From assembly GCA_963995505.1 (NCBI GenBank), contig OZ023192.1, forward strand, positions 9,345,001-9,409,000: a stretch of DNA of 64,000 nucleotides, given 5' to 3'. The DNA is from Hypericum androsaemum. Its lineage: Eukaryota > Streptophyta > Magnoliopsida > Malpighiales > Hypericaceae. The position numbers were made by a program, and so were the translations under genes. The stretch's first letter is position 1; each line of letters begins with the position of its first letter. Below, piece by piece: positions 10,288-22,778 of this stretch. A model generated the notes under the pieces. That model searched no databases. It saw nothing but the letters and a program-made list of their open reading frames with translations, and was not told the origin of the DNA.

Positions 10288-10855
10288 TCGACATATTATG
10301 GTCTTTAATCTACTCCAAAAAGGAGGTATGGCTTTGAATATCCTTCATTGTCTCTATGAACTCAAGAGCCTTCTCATCGATCATCAGCTCTCCTTAATTT
10401 GTTGAGGGAACATTAGTGGAAGAACATGAGAATCCTCCTTTTCAATGGTTGCAGCTAGTTCTTCCGTCTTTCTGACACCTTCCACGATAGGCTTGGTCAA
10501 TTTTGCACACTATTTTGACAGTGACTTATTCTCGACTGGTGGCCTTCTCTATAGTCTTTGAGGGAATGGAGGTGGAGGGATATACGATGGTGGAGGGATA
10601 TACGATTCATTATCATCTTCGTCCACACTCTTCAATGTGATGACCATCACTTGTCCTCGTGGGTTCAAACCGTGTTGCTGGGTAATGATCACATAGGTCT
10701 TCGAGAGTTAATTGTGATAAAGTTTCCAAGCTTGATCTCTACCTTCTTGAGTTGAGTGCCCTGCCCCTTGAGTAGTGTTTCCAATTTTTGTTCATGTGCC
10801 TTGCAACGATCGATGCATGCCACACTTATGTTTTGCTATCAGATTGATTGTTGGA

Positions 10856-11818
10856 TCACTTATACCAATTGGTTAATCTTGTTGCCCTTTTTTTTACTTG
10901 CTCAAGAAGATATGACTTCCAGTGCTGCTGTTGGCCACCACCATTGAATTTTGTCCTCACAATCCAAGAGTATTTAGGTTGGATCTTGGTTTGGTCGTAG
11001 TAACCTCCTTTTTGTTGTTGGACGATGGCTTGAGCTTCTTCTAGCACATGGTACTCTTCACTGGTATGTGAGTCTTGGCACAGCTCACAAATGTCTTGGA
11101 CTGCGGCTCCTTTGGGTTTTTCATTAGTCAACTCTTCAAACTTCATGGCTAGTGCCTCCACTTGAGCATGGGTTTTGGTATTGCTGTCCACTTCAAATGC
11201 TCCTCGGGTTGACTCTTTTTTGGACTACTTGAGGCATTCATTTGGCCACATCCCATTGGCTTTAGCCATCTCCTCCATTAAATGAGAAACTTCATTAGCA
11301 TTTTTCCTCAAGAACACCTCATTTGAAGAGGTGTTAATATGGGCGCGAGATGGACCATCCAACCTGTTGTAGAAGATCTTTATGAGTTCTGTTGGGTTAT
11401 ACCATGTTAAGGGGAGATCCGAGGTAGGTCCCTGAACCCTCCGAAGCTTTATAAACATTCTCTCTACCACCTTGCAGGAATTTGTTGATCTCTCACAGGA
11501 ACTTGGCAGATTTGGCCATAGAGAAAAACTTTCGAAGGAAAGCATATGTCAAATCATTTCAATTTTCAATTGTCTCACCATTCAATCCTTTGTACAAGCG
11601 CGAGCTTAGTCCCTCAAGGAAAAGTAAAACATGTATAGTTTCAGTGCATCATCGCTCATTGCTTGAAACTTCATGATATTACAGATGTCATCAAACCGAG
11701 TGAGATGATCTTCAGGATCTTCAAATGGCAGTTCGGCATATTGGCCCAACATTTGTAGTAGTTGAATCATTAATGGTGGGATCGTGAAAAAGTTGGTAGC
11801 GATAGGTGGGTATTGCAA
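10856..11818 (-). pseudogene. Gypsy gag, broken into three frames
   Basis: Three adjacent reverse-strand frames read in gag order. 11606-11818 has LPFEDPEDHLTRFDDICN and ALKLYMFYFSLRD, the conserved N-terminal half of plant Gypsy gag. 11225-11545 has the IFYNRLDGPSRAHINTSSN and EVSHLMEEMAKANGMWP blocks. 10856-11191 carries the C-terminal part with a CELCQDSHTSEEYH zinc-knuckle remnant whose final cysteine is replaced by Tyr. Frameshifts and stops separate them, so no gag can be made. It lies on the same strand as the protease piece at 9919. Confidence 0.8.
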
Positions 11819-12649
11819 GCCCTAGGGGTCCAGCTATGTACTTCTTATGGAACACCCACGAGAGTGTGATATGCTCCTTCTCCCCGATTGTGCGCCATTG
11901 AGCTAGTTTGGTTCCTCTTCTCTTGCATAATTACTCTTTCAAGTACTCTGACGTTGACATCAAGCACATTGTCTATCTCAAGGTTTATTCCTTCGCTCCA
12001 AGTTCTAGGCATTTACTAGAGAAACTTGCAAAAGAAATCGCAAGAAATCAGCGAGTGTTAAAAAACAAAAACAAAAAGAGTTTTACAACAACTAATTGCT
12101 TTTGATTTTAGATCCAAAAATCTTAGTCTGTGTTGATGATGCTAGTTTTATGTATGGAGAATTGATACCAATATACCACAACCAAAGGTTCTTAAATTGA
12201 GGGTTGGAACACAAAATTTAAGCTCAAATTATTTGCAACGTGAAAACTAAAGGTTTGTGTGAAGGCAAGAGAAAGTAAGATCGTAAGAAGATGAGTTGTA
12301 AAATAGATGAAACAATAAAGTACAAAACCTTAATGGACTAATTACCTATGTCGAGGTTGTGGTTCTTATGAAGCTCTAACTTGTACCCAGAGGGTTCAAA
12401 TACATCTCTCAAATGTTTTCGCTCAATAGGGTGACAAGACCTAAATAGTTAAGATCTAGATTACTAATTAATTCTTTCGCTCATTAAGTAGAACTAGAAA
12501 GAGACTAATCTCAATTATGAAGTGTCTTCCTAAAGGGTTACCCTTACGATATCAAGACGTCTCATTAATACCTAAGGATATGCAAATTAATTCTTTCCAT
12601 TTCTCCGTACTCATTTTCCATTTGGAAAAACTAAATTTTCTCCTTCAAT
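11819..12649. other. Spacer between two gag remnants
   Basis: AT-rich sequence between the two reverse-strand gag pieces. It contains TTGATACCAATATACC near 12162, which could be a remnant of an LTR/primer-site junction in the reverse direction, but no LTR pair can be drawn. No gene is supported. Confidence 0.4.
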
Positions 12650-13390
12650 TTACTCTCGTCTTTCACTTGAAGAAAAGAATTGAAGTTTCTTTCTCTCCAT
12701 TTCCTTTTCCCCCGGCAGTGTCAATAGCTCTTCTTCGTACTCCTCATCTTTCGAATGAGACAATGGGTCTTCTTCACTTTCTTCTTTCTCCGCAACTTCA
12801 ACCATGGTACAATCCTTCTTAGAAAGGGCATCAAGGGAGAGTAGTAAGTCTCTTTGAGGTCTTTGCCTTAGATTTCTTGAGATTTGAGAAACTTGGACCT
12901 CCAAATTGTACAAAGATGGGGCTTGACCCTTAAGAGTTTGATCATATAAGGATATCCTTGTCTCTTGATGTCTAAGGGCTGTTATCATTTGTCGTTAATT
13001 AGTAAGCACCTTACCCATATCATCCATTAGCATATCCCACTTGTCAAATCTTACCAAGCTTCACTAAGATATTCATCATTGTATTAGTTAAATGGAGTGA
13101 TCTTCCTCAAGAGCTTGTCTATTTTTAAGAAGGGGAAGTATTTCTAAAAAAAGGAATGTGTTAAATCTTCCCATGTGGTGATTTGTTTGACGGACAAGCT
13201 CTTTTACCATTGTTTGGCTCTATCTCGAAGCGAGAATGGGAATAAAAGTGTCACATTTTTCTAAGAAGTTGGAAATATGATCACTTGCATCTTCATTAGT
13301 CATCCCAAGAAATAGAGTGGAATTTTGGATCATATTAATGATGGTGGATTTGATTTCGAAGTTGTTGGCGTCCACCACCATCGATCGAGA
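12650..13390 (-). pseudogene. Second Gypsy gag remnant (Athila/Tat-like)
   Basis: On the reverse strand, from about 13380, the frame reads NNFEIKSTIINMIQ, then GMTNEDASDHISNFLEKCD, the same conserved gag N-terminal block as in the neighbouring copy, so this is a second element fragment. Stops and shifts follow. Nearer 12900 the frame reads SLYNLEVQVSQISRNLRQRP, the gag C-terminal block of Athila-type elements, then an acidic stretch (EEYEEELLTLP). Two gag copies in the same orientation imply two related insertions or a tandem arrangement, both decayed. Confidence 0.7.
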
Positions 13391-13395
13391 TCTGT

Positions 13396-14583
13396 GATGA
13401 GTGTCTAAAATGCTAATAATACCACATCCTTTTTAGGTTATTTTGGCCCTTTTTGGTTGCTTTTGTCCTTGAGTCTTAAGTCTATTTCAAGGTTTGTTGC
13501 ATTGGACAGACTTACTTTTTGTGTTTTGTTTGTTTTACAAGTATTTAGAGCAAACCTGGAGAGAAAAGGAGCCAAATGGAGGTAATCTGAGGTCAAGAAA
13601 AGAAGTTGGAGTAACAACAGCGGATGTTGCACGAAGGGACCATGCGGCTGAGAAAAAAGAAAGAAAGTAACACAAGCCAATGCTAGCATAACGAAAGGGA
13701 AGGAGAGCCACGCGAAGGAGAAATCAAGCAATGAAGAAGGCACCCTAAGGAGCTCAATTGCCGAACGACAGTTCTAGCACAGAAGATTCTCAGGAAATTT
13801 TCACCCTCTGGACGGCAGGAAGTTATTGGGTGGCACACAAGTGTTGAGGAGTTCGGAGAACCCAGTTGGTTCTGCATGAAGGAAGAAGAGATTCGTGTAA
13901 TGTTCTACCACATGAAAACAAGTTTGAGCTGAGAAAAACTATTTTTAAGAGGCGTGCTCATTTTTTTAGTGACTGTCGCGCGAAGTATGATAATGTCGAG
14001 CAGATTCAATGACTGGGCATATTATTGACAAGAATTGTAGGATTCACTCGGACATTTTGGCCATTTGACCTTTGGCAAGGGAGTGGAACTATATAAATGC
14101 CCATTTAGACTACTTGAACTAGCTTTTGAACATTCTGTAGTCTAGGTCTAAGGGCATTTGGCAAAATGACACAAGGCATTGTCAACTTCAGGGAGGTCCA
14201 TAGTTCAAGTCTTAGCAAATGTAATCTTGGTATAAAAATTTACCTTTCTAAAAAAATTCTCTAGTCGATGATTTTTGGGCTAAGTTCAATCACCCTCTAG
14301 GAAGTGGCTAGGAGCATTTATGGAGGGAGGAGATCTAGGAAGCCTTTTCCACCATTGTTCACTTTCTATGTCTATCTCTTAACTTTATGCTTGTGAAATT
14401 ATGGCTTACCTTCCTATTGCATTTATATTTCCTATCATTGATTTCTAAGTAGCTCATTTTGGGTTGGGTGCCCTAAGAGCGCCTAAGCTAGGTTTTGAAC
14501 ATGCCTTCACTTTTGGAGCATGAATTAATTGGTGATGGCGAGAGCTTTAATTTCGGACCCTATGAACTTACTTGATGACCTAG
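13396..14583 (+). mobile_element. LTR-like remnant of an Athila/Tat-type element
   Basis: Starts near TGATGAGTGTCTAAAATG and resembles in style the LTR that follows: TTTTGGCC/TTTTTAGG words near the start, a TATA box CTATATAAATGC at 14089-14100 and a pyrimidine-rich end. It is too diverged to align fully by eye with 14584-16179. I see no matching second copy in the window, so it may be a solo or truncated LTR. Confidence 0.4.
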
Positions 14584-16179
14584 TGATGCACTTAAAATGA
14601 TGCATTTCACGTAACTTTTGGTCATTTTGACCCATTTTCGAGTCTTTATTGTTGGAGTCTAGAGTCTTTTATGCCATTTTTAGGTTCGTTGCCTTGAATG
14701 GTTTAACTTGCTGTGTTATGGTCTTTTGCAGGTATTTGAAGTTGTTCGGGACCATTCGGAGTGGACACGAAGGAAGGCTCGAACTAAAGAAGTCAAAATG
14801 AGGATCCGGAGGCCGCCGGGCGGTGGAAATACCCGCCGAATGGAAAATTCGCTTCCAGGCGGCGGATTTACTCACTAGGCGGTGGATTCAGTAGGGTGCG
14901 ATACTAAAATGGCTATGACTTCTTGCTCCAACATCGGATTGAGGCGTGTGAGGTACCGTTGGAAAGCCAAGACAAATATCTACGCTTCATCCTCAAAACG
15001 TTGAAGTCCAATTCGGAGCGGAAGGGGGCAAAAAATGAGAATCATTGCTGTACCTCGAACTAGAGCGGGCGTGGGCGTCGAACGGTGCCAAAATCCTTCG
15101 AACGGTGGGCGCGAATAGATTCCATACAAAAAAGGCCAAAAATGATCATTCTACCCATCCTAGCTCTTAGTGTTTTGTTGGGGGCCTATAAATACACCAT
15201 GTTTGCCTCCAAAACTCTTTGCCAATTCATTTATATAGTTTTGGCCACTTAGGAGAGCCAACACTTCTCTCTCTCTCTCTCTCTCCCCCCCAGGAGAAAG
15301 CTAGAAGCATTGAAAAAGGAGGAGGAGCTAGGATGCTTGGAGACCCCTTTGAGCTTTTCTAAACTCTTTACTCTTTAAATTAATATTTGTGACACTACTT
15401 TATTTATAATGATAATGAGTTTGAGTTCGTTGATGTGTGAGTAGTTGTGTGTGGGTCGGGTGCCCTAGTGTGCCCGAGTAGTTTGGTTTTGATTGGGCTT
15501 TATAATTAGGAGTGTAGCGGATAGGGATGCATAATGCATTGGTTTAACGATAACCTTGTGGTAGGCTTGAGTGTGGATAACACCTTTCCAACCCATAGGT
15601 TCTTACCAATTGTCTGTAGTGTAACCCGAAGGACTTGATTGAGATAGGGGACGTGGAGATACCTACCCGAGTGGGCTAGAGGTGATCTAACATAGTCAGA
15701 CCAAAGGGTTGAATCTAGCCGGCTATTAGGTGGAGCGTTAATGAGTTAGGAACTAGGAGAATGGTAGGTGACGCGTGCACTCTCATGTGATTGAAAACCA
15801 CCAGTGAGAGGGGAGTGTCCATGGGTTCCACTTGATACCTAGATCTGGACTTTATGGTGTGAAGAACTTGATTGAGAAACACCATGCCTCAGACTCACCG
15901 AGGCACACCACGTACTTAATAAGCCCATGAGAGACCTAATCACAAAGGTGGCACTTGTGGTTACTTTGTCCACTACTTCTATTCTAGGTTACCTAAGTTT
16001 TTTTTACAGTTGTTTGGGTTGTTAATATTCTGCCTCTTCTATTTAAACACACTAATCACTATTGTACATTTGTCCAAAACTAACTAGTGAGTCGTTTAGG
16101 TGCTTTAGATCCTGCTCCCTATTGGTACAACAACCCTACTTACTCTTTATTACAAGGTGGACTAAAAATCCACTTATCA
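14584..16179 (+). mobile_element. 5' LTR of a non-autonomous Athila/Tat-like element
   Basis: Begins TGATGCAC and ends CACTTATCA, directly followed by a primer-binding site at 16182. The first half (to about 15400) is repeated at 19395-20215 in the same orientation, and the second half (about 15440-16179) occurs inverted at 20412-21130. It has a TATA box (CTATAAATA, 15186-15194) and a CT dinucleotide run at about 15267. The length is 1596 bp, a plausible size for this lineage. The homology to the two downstream segments is what defines its ends. Confidence 0.8.
15186..15194 (+). promoter_or_regulatory. TATA box of the 5' LTR
   Basis: GGCCTATAAATACACC is also present at the equivalent place in the 3' LTR (20001-20008), each followed about 80 bp later by a CT-rich run. 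Conserved between both LTR copies, hence the likely promoter. Confidence 0.6.
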
Positions 16180-16181
16180 AT

Positions 16182-16199
16182 TGGTGCCGTTGTCGAGGA
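16182..16199 (+). other. Primer-binding site
   Basis: TTGGTGCCGTTGTCGAGGA lies two bases after the LTR end. It matches the TGGCGCCGTTGCCGGGGA-type site of Athila/Tat Gypsy elements, which I associate with tRNA-Asp, apart from a few C-to-T and G-to-A changes. Confidence 0.75.
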
Positions 16200-16810
16200 G
16201 TGGCATATTTAGATGCTTATTGTACGCTTGCGAAGTAGGAGTAGGACATTGTTGATAGTAGTTTGTAAATATTTTATGTCTTATTTTTCTTTTGTATATA
16301 TTGTGTGGTTGAGATGGATTCCTTTGGTTACCGTAGGTACAATGCAGTCCATGGTTCATTTGATATCGATGAACTTGAGAGCATGCCAAGACAGGCACAA
16401 GCACAAAGGAATGAGTTCAATTTCATACATCCTTAACTCCGGCGTTGTTTTTGGTGCAAAGGTGTGGGACATTACCTAGGCAAATGTGAAGAACTCCGCA
16501 TAACTTTGGACTACCCTCAGATGACGAGTGTGACGAGCAATATGATGAGGGGGAGCATTGCACCAATCCAAATTCTAGTGGATCCCCTTATGCCTCACGG
16601 AACTAAGAAGAAGTACCACCTCCAAGTTCATCCTCCAGTGAAAAAGAAGAGGAAGTGCGAGTGGAGCAAGGAAATAAGCAAAAAGAGTTGGAAGTAGAGA
16701 AGCCACCATATGTGCTTATACCATGAGACATGCTACCAGTGCCATTCCCACAAGCTTTATATGATCAAAGGACTCATAATTTTCGTTGGTAGGATTGCAA
16801 GAAAAAGAAG

Positions 16811-17086
16811 ATGATAGAAAGAAAGATCCCAACGAAATCTTGTGGTCCTAATAACGAACTTCCAAAAGAGGAGAAACAAAATGAGGCAAAGGAGGAAGAA
16901 CAAGAGGAGATTGAGATTGAGGAGAGCATCAAAGAGGAAGGCGACGAGCCTACTACTAGTCCTTATTCCCAAGTGCATGACTCTTGTTTGACTAAAGATG
17001 CAGTGAACGTCGAAGACTTGGAGGACAAAGAAGATACCACATCTAAGAAAGAGCCTAGTGTCATTCGACATACCATTCCACCTTGA
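16811..17086 (+). pseudogene. Acidic gag-like remnant
   Basis: A 91-codon frame rich in Glu, Lys and Asp (for example EEEQEEIEIEESIKEEGDEP) with no hydrophobic core. In Athila/Tat elements gag ends in similar charged sequence, and the position after the primer-binding site fits. Frames upstream are broken. A real expressed protein is unlikely. Confidence 0.35.
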
Positions 17087-17450
17087 CTTTAAGATCCAAG
17101 AAGGTTTGCTATACCTTTAATCTTAGATACGGTTAGTAAAGGTAAAACACCCGACCCTGATTTTAAAAAACCTCCAGCTCTTGGATTGGTTGATTCCGAA
17201 TGTAGTTCAAATCCCGCACAACCCATGCTTAACTCGTGTGCTATTAATCCATTGGGTGACTGGCATTTAACTATATTTTTACGGTTGATGACAGATAAGA
17301 AGTTACTCATATATGATTGTTATTTGAAAATCTTTATTGATGAGTGCTTCATTCTCATCGATTCAAGCTAATATTAGTAAAGAGCATATTGAAACCTTGA
17401 TCCATGGTGATTTTTTGAAAGTTGAGCTTGAGACTCAAAATAAGCGCTTG

Positions 17451-17466
17451 TTGGGAGGCAACCCAA
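17451..17466 (+). other. Conserved TTGGGAGGCAACCCAA motif
   Basis: The palindromic TTGGG...CCCAA word follows AAGCGCTTG. I know this motif from the region after the coding part of Athila/Tat elements. Its function is unknown; it could form a small RNA hairpin. Confidence 0.6.
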
Positions 17467-19355
17467 CCATTTTCTTATATGGTTTTTAGTTTCTTTTTGT
17501 TTTGGATGCTAGGGAGTGCAGTACTTCAAGGAAAAGGTCATCCATAAATCTGTCCGTGATCGCCCAACGTCGGAAAAACTCGCCGACTGGCGGATACCCT
17601 GCTCTTAGACACCCAGGACTCCTCAAAAGTTTCTACCCAAATTTGGGCGGCGTGAAAAATGCCGAACAGCGGGTGACCACTGAACGACCAAATCATCACC
17701 GAACGGTAGAAAAATAAGGCAGCGCCTCCTTTGAAAGCAAGTTCTCTCTCTGTCTCTCGCACTCAAAATACGGACGCCTCTTAAACTCTCCTCTAATTGA
17801 CTATGTCTTTATTATGTGTTTAATTTTTTATCATTGCATTCATTGTGGCCACGGAGGCTATGATTTCTGTTTTTGATTGAAGTATTTTTAGCTTCCTTGG
17901 CCATGGAGGTCATTGAAGTATTTTTTTTCTCTTGTCGGTTTAGTTGCATAAACCTCACATTGAGGACACAATGTGTCATTCAAGTGTGGGGGGAGTTCCA
18001 TGTAGGAACATACATGTTTAGGCCTAGATCATTGTATATAGGTCAAGTTTTGGCATATTTTTTGCATTTTGAACCCTCCTTAAACTTTTGATTTTTCTTC
18101 ATAAGCAAAACTCCGCATCTTGTAGGGAGCATACCCCGGGTGTAAAGCGTAAGATTATGGATTTTCTACACCCTTGATTGTTTAAACTCGCTGTCTCCCA
18201 TTGTGGGTGGACTTGTGGGGGTTGATGTGGGACCTTTTGAAATGATTTGAGCCGAAGAAGGAGACTACCATCTCCTATTTTTTTCATGAGGTGCCATTAT
18301 GTTCCCGGTGATTGAGGTATCCTGCTAACTCATATTTTGTCTCTTTAGAGTGCCCATTTTGTGAGGGGACGGGGGCAATTTTTGAAGAGTTTGAGCCTAA
18401 AGCCGTAGAGCCAACCCCTTATTTCTTCTTTGATTTACCTGTTGAGCCAAGCCATTCTTTGCATATATACACTTGCTATGCCTAACTCTTTTCCAAATTT
18501 CTCCTATCTTTGACACCTAGTTCGAGGTTGCGCATAGGATTTATCTTATAGAAATTTTTGTAAGGAAACATGGTAGAATAGGCTTCATATGGTTGGGTTT
18601 GATCTTAGGAGAATTAGGTAAAAAAAGGGCCAAACCAAAAAGACCAAGCTTTGCCTAAATCCAAAGTATGCCAAAAATGAATAAAGTAAAGTGGAGAAAA
18701 GAAAGTCAAAGGAAAAATAAAAGAAAAATGTGAAAAAGCAAGTGAAAATACGAAAAGCAACAAAAAAAAGGAGAAAGTGATGGTATGAATGAGGCAATAA
18801 ATAAGAGGCATGCTTGTGTCTTGAGGCCATATGTTTTTGGGGGAAGAATGGGTTGAGTGAAATTAGATTTAGCATGAGTTAGTAGAATAGACGAGGGCTA
18901 GAGTACCATTGTAACTTGCGCCTCGGATTGGGTAGTTTAACTACAACCCATACTTTTATCCTCAGCTACACCTTAGCCCCATTACAACCTTGAATTTAAG
19001 TCCCCTCGATCACAATCCCCATCTCTTGTGAGACAATCCCGAGTGGGAGTAGGATATCTCAAGACCCCGGACGTATTCGCGAGTGATAGGAAGTCGACTA
19101 CGAAATAGTGAGCTAAAATGAATTCCTATCCTCTGAGTGGTCAACCACAAAGGTCTCACCCACGTCGGGTTAATGCTTGTTTAAATTCTCGAGGATGTAC
19201 TCCTTGCGTATTCCTACTTTTGTATTCGGGGGAGTGAACTATTTGGTCGTAGGGTAGTCTCATGATGAGATGTTAAATTTTTTAGGGACCCTTTTTGTTA
19301 AGAGTATGCAAACTCTTTCTCTATTTTTATGTGTCATAGAGTCTTAATTTATGTC

Positions 19356-19394
19356 TTTTGCTTGAGGACAAGCAAAAATTCAAGTTTGGAGGTG
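19356..19394 (+). other. Hairpin and polypurine tract before the 3' LTR
   Basis: TTTTGCTTG (19356-19364) and CAAGCAAAA (19369-19377) form a perfect 9-bp stem with loop AGGA. It is followed by CAAGTTTGGAGGTG (19381-19394), the polypurine tract directly abutting TGATGC of the 3' LTR. This arrangement is typical of the 3' end of Athila/Tat-lineage elements. Confidence 0.75.
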
Positions 19395-20215
19395 TGATGC
19401 GCTTGAAAATGGCACATTTCACCACGTCACTTTTGGGTCATTTTGACCCATTTTCGAGTCTCTATTGTTTGAGTCTAGAGTCTTTTACGCCATTTTTAGG
19501 TTTGTTGCCTTGAATAGTTTAACTTGTTATGTTTATGGTCTTCTGGAGGTATTAGTTGTTTGGGACCATTTGGAGCAGACACGAAGGAAGGCTTGAGCTA
19601 TAGAAGTCAAAATGACGTTTCAGAGGCTGCCGGGCGGTGGAAATACCCGCCAAACGGCAAATTCGGTGCCGGGCGGCGGATTTACCCGCCGGACGGTGGA
19701 TTCAGTAGGGTGCGACACTAAATTGGTCATAACTTCTTGTTCTGACATCAAATTATGGCGTGTGAGGTACCGTTGGAAAGCTAAGACATAAATATACATT
19801 TCATCCTCTAATCGTTGAAGTCCAATTCGGAACAGAAGGGGGAAAAAATGAGAATCTTTGCTGCATCTTGAACCAGAGCGGGCGCGGGCACCGAACTGTG
19901 CCAAAATTTGCCGAACGGCGGGCGCGAATAGATTCCACACCGTAAAAGGCCAAAAATGACCATTCTACCCATCCTAGCTCTTAGAATTTTGTTGGAGGCC
20001 TATAAATACACCCTATTGGCCTTCAAAACTCTTTGCCAATTCATTTGTATAGTTTTGGCCACTTAGGATAGCCAACACTTCTCTCTCTCTCTCTCTCTCT
20101 CTCTCTAGGAGAAAGCTAAAAGCATTGAAGAAAGAGGAGGAGCTAGGATGCTTGAAGACCCCTTTGAGATTTTCTAAACTCTTTCCTCTTTATATTAATG
20201 TTGGTGATACTAGCT
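19395..20215 (+). mobile_element. 3' LTR, first half only
   Basis: Matches 14584-15400 collinearly: start TGATGCGCTTG, the CATTTTCGAGTCT block, the CGGGCGGTGGAAATACCCGCC block, the TATA box at 20001-20008 and a CT run at about 20082-20106. Similarity stops near GATACTAGCTTGTTT. The missing second half of the LTR appears inverted about 200 bp further on. Confidence 0.8.
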
Positions 20216-20411
20216 TGTTTGGTCTCAGGACATCTAGTTGTCTACCTAGCACGCTAATACCTAGCTGAAAGTTCAAACCACTAACCCAACTCGTTGATCG
20301 CCACACAATGGACAACTAGCTATTCCCCCTTCACTCTTGTTCTTCGGAGATTTGATAGTCAACTAATTGGCCCTTTTCATGAACCCCCTTCACTCTCGTA
20401 CTTCAAAATTT

Positions 20412-21130
20412 CACTAGGTGATAAGTATATTTTTAGTCCACCTTACAATAAAGAGTAGGTGGAATTGTCGTACCTACAGAGAGCAGGATCTAGAGCACCT
20501 AAACGACTCACTAGTTAATTTTAGACAAATGTACAATAGTGATTGGTGTGTTTAAATAGAAGAGGGAGAATATTAACAACCTAAACTACTGTAAACAAAC
20601 TTAGGTAATGTAGAATAGAAGTAGTGGGTAAGGTAATCACAAGTGCCACCTTTGTGTTTTGGTCTCTCATGGGCTTATTAAGTACGTGGTGGGCCTAGGT
20701 GAGTCTGAGGCATAGTGTTTCTCAATGAAGTCGTTCACACCATAAAGACGGGATCTAGGTATCAAGTAGAACACATGGACACTCCCTCTCACCGTGGGTT
20801 GTCAATCACATGAGAGTGCACGCGTCACCTACCATTCTCCTAGTTCCCAACTCGTTAATGCTCCACCTAATATCCGGCTAGATTCAACCCTTTGGTCTCA
20901 CTATGTTAGATCTCCTCTACCCACTTGGTTCGGGTTACACTACAGACAATTGGTAAAAACCTATAGGTTGGAAAGGTGATATCCACACTCAAGCCTACCA
21001 CAAGGTCATCGTTAAACCAACGCATTATGCATCCTTATCTGCTACACTTCTAATCATGATGCCCAATTGAAACCAAACCACTCGGGTACACTAGGGCACC
21101 CAACCCACACATAACTACTCACACAACAAC
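20412..21130 (-). mobile_element. Inverted second half of the same LTR family
   Basis: Read on the reverse strand this matches about 15440-16179. At its left edge TGATAAGTATATTTTTAGTC is the complement of the LTR end, and its right part holds the complement of the GGGTGCCCTAGTGTGCCCGAG block. The intervening 20216-20411 has no counterpart in the LTR. The arrangement indicates a local inversion with filler DNA, or a second, oppositely oriented insertion truncated at both sides. Confidence 0.8.
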
Positions 21131-22760
21131 AGACTAGGACCCAAAATCCCGAGGAGTTAAACTTGTTCTTGTACAGTGATTTCTCAATTTTAATTAATAT
21201 ATAATTAAGGTGTTTTAAGTCTAAAAAAACATCGACGTAAGTAAAAAGACAAAGTTAGGCCTTGGAAGTACTATGTATTAATTCTATGGTGAAACATCAA
21301 AATATACATATATTCTGACGTTCACATGTTAACTAAGGTATTCGTTTTTTAAGTTATACATATTTATACTGACATTGAAAATTAGAATAAAACTTAGAGA
21401 AGTAAGATTTTGAAAATTGCAACATTTGAACACAAAATTCTATATTACCAATTTAATATTTTGGAAAAAAATTAAGTATGAAAGTCGTCCATAAAAAATA
21501 GTTGACCTCTCTTCTATCAAAAAGTAACATAAACAATCAAATTTGGATACTTCATCTCTGATTGTAAAACATCGATAGGTCTTTATTCTTTAGTGACTAT
21601 AGTTCTCTATTGATCTATCAACATTCAGCGGCATTTTTCTTTTTACGCCGAACATTCTCTACCGAAATTAAGCATCTCCTATGTAAATTTCATCTTTTTA
21701 TGTAAAAATGAACCCATGTCAACATGATGCTTATACCCCGCAACAATTACAAAGAGGAGCACATAAAAGCCGACAATAGACAACAAATACATTGTAGCTC
21801 AAACATTATGTCGGCTCATCTGTGCTGATAAACTAATAACTATAATTTTATGGTAATTTTATCATTTAATTAACTAAATGTTTTTAAACAAAAAATGGGT
21901 ATAAAAAGGTGTTCAACAATTAATATAGACTCATGCTTTTATAACTGTATAAATTTCAAAATTAAAATTCCTATTATATCCTTGTGCCAAATATCCTACG
22001 TGGATCGGCCAATCTTGATCCAAATTTGAATGGGGCAGGTGCACGCGCGAGCACGCGCGGCGTGTCATCCCTGTCCCCGGCATTTATTTTCTAGCCAAAT
22101 ATAAACATTTTTGAAAATCAAAAGCCATATATGGAAAGTAAACTAAAGCAAAATTCAATATGATGCCTCAAAAGGAAATGTGTTAGTGAGGGTTTTTTAC
22201 AAGGCTAGTACCTATCTCTTGGAATTATACAACAATTTGATTTTTTAATTGAATTAAAACAGTTCCCCCCCTTCAAGTGTCCAGGACGTTTGAGAATATA
22301 TTAACACGGTTAAAAAATGTATATGAGTCTTAATTAAGAATACTTGAGTTTGATTTCTGATTAGGCAATTGACAATACAGAACATATCCAATAGAGGAAT
22401 CCAATCTAATGCTATTAATTCATCTTAGCGATGGAAGATTTCTACAAATCGACCTCTCGGAATCATTGACGCACTTGTGGGGAGGCAGTAATAAAGATAA
22501 GAGAGCCAAACATTAGAAAGAAATTAAAGGAAGTTTTGGTTTCCTAAAAGGAGTCACGTACAAACTTAACGCATGTATTAACTTGTTTCCTTATTATTGC
22601 ATATTCTCTTAGAGCAATAAGTTGACATTTATAATCTAGTCCCTAATAAAATCATCATGAATAAGAAAGTAACTGATTGACTAGAATCCAGTTGGGATCC
22701 TCTTTTAAGCCTATTAGTTCTCCCATTTTCTTCTCATTACCTAATTATTTCTTCCATACC
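21131..22760. other. Intergenic upstream of the HD-Zip gene
   Basis: AT-rich DNA with no supported gene. A GC-rich patch of alternating GCGCG words lies at about 22040-22065 (GCACGCGCGAGCACGCGCGG). Confidence 0.5.
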
Positions 22761-22778
22761 CTATTATAAATATATATA
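22761..22778 (+). promoter_or_regulatory. TATA box of the HD-Zip gene
   Basis: CTATTATAAATATATATA lies about 90 bp before the start codon and is followed by a purine-rich GAGAGACAGAGAGAG leader just upstream of ATG. Confidence 0.5.

Larger units (their letters stand above)
16180..19394 (+). mobile_element. Internal region of the non-autonomous Athila/Tat-like element
   Basis: About 3.2 kb between primer-binding site and polypurine tract, too short for gag-pol and lacking reverse transcriptase, RNase H or integrase motifs. Open frames are short. 16464-16697 contains GHYLGKCEELR, possibly the end of a zinc-knuckle; 16811-17086 encodes an acidic, Glu/Lys-rich peptide resembling the gag C-terminal spacer. 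TTGGGAGGCAACCCAA at 17451-17466, the ATTGAGGACACAAT ... GTGGGGGG pair at 17956-17995 and the hairpin plus polypurine tract at 19356-19394 are lineage landmarks. It must have depended on a relative for its enzymes. Confidence 0.75.

Noticed and set aside
14669..14875. Short reverse ORF in the 5' LTR as a gene
   Set aside because: It is within LTR sequence; the copy in the 3' LTR does not keep the same frame.
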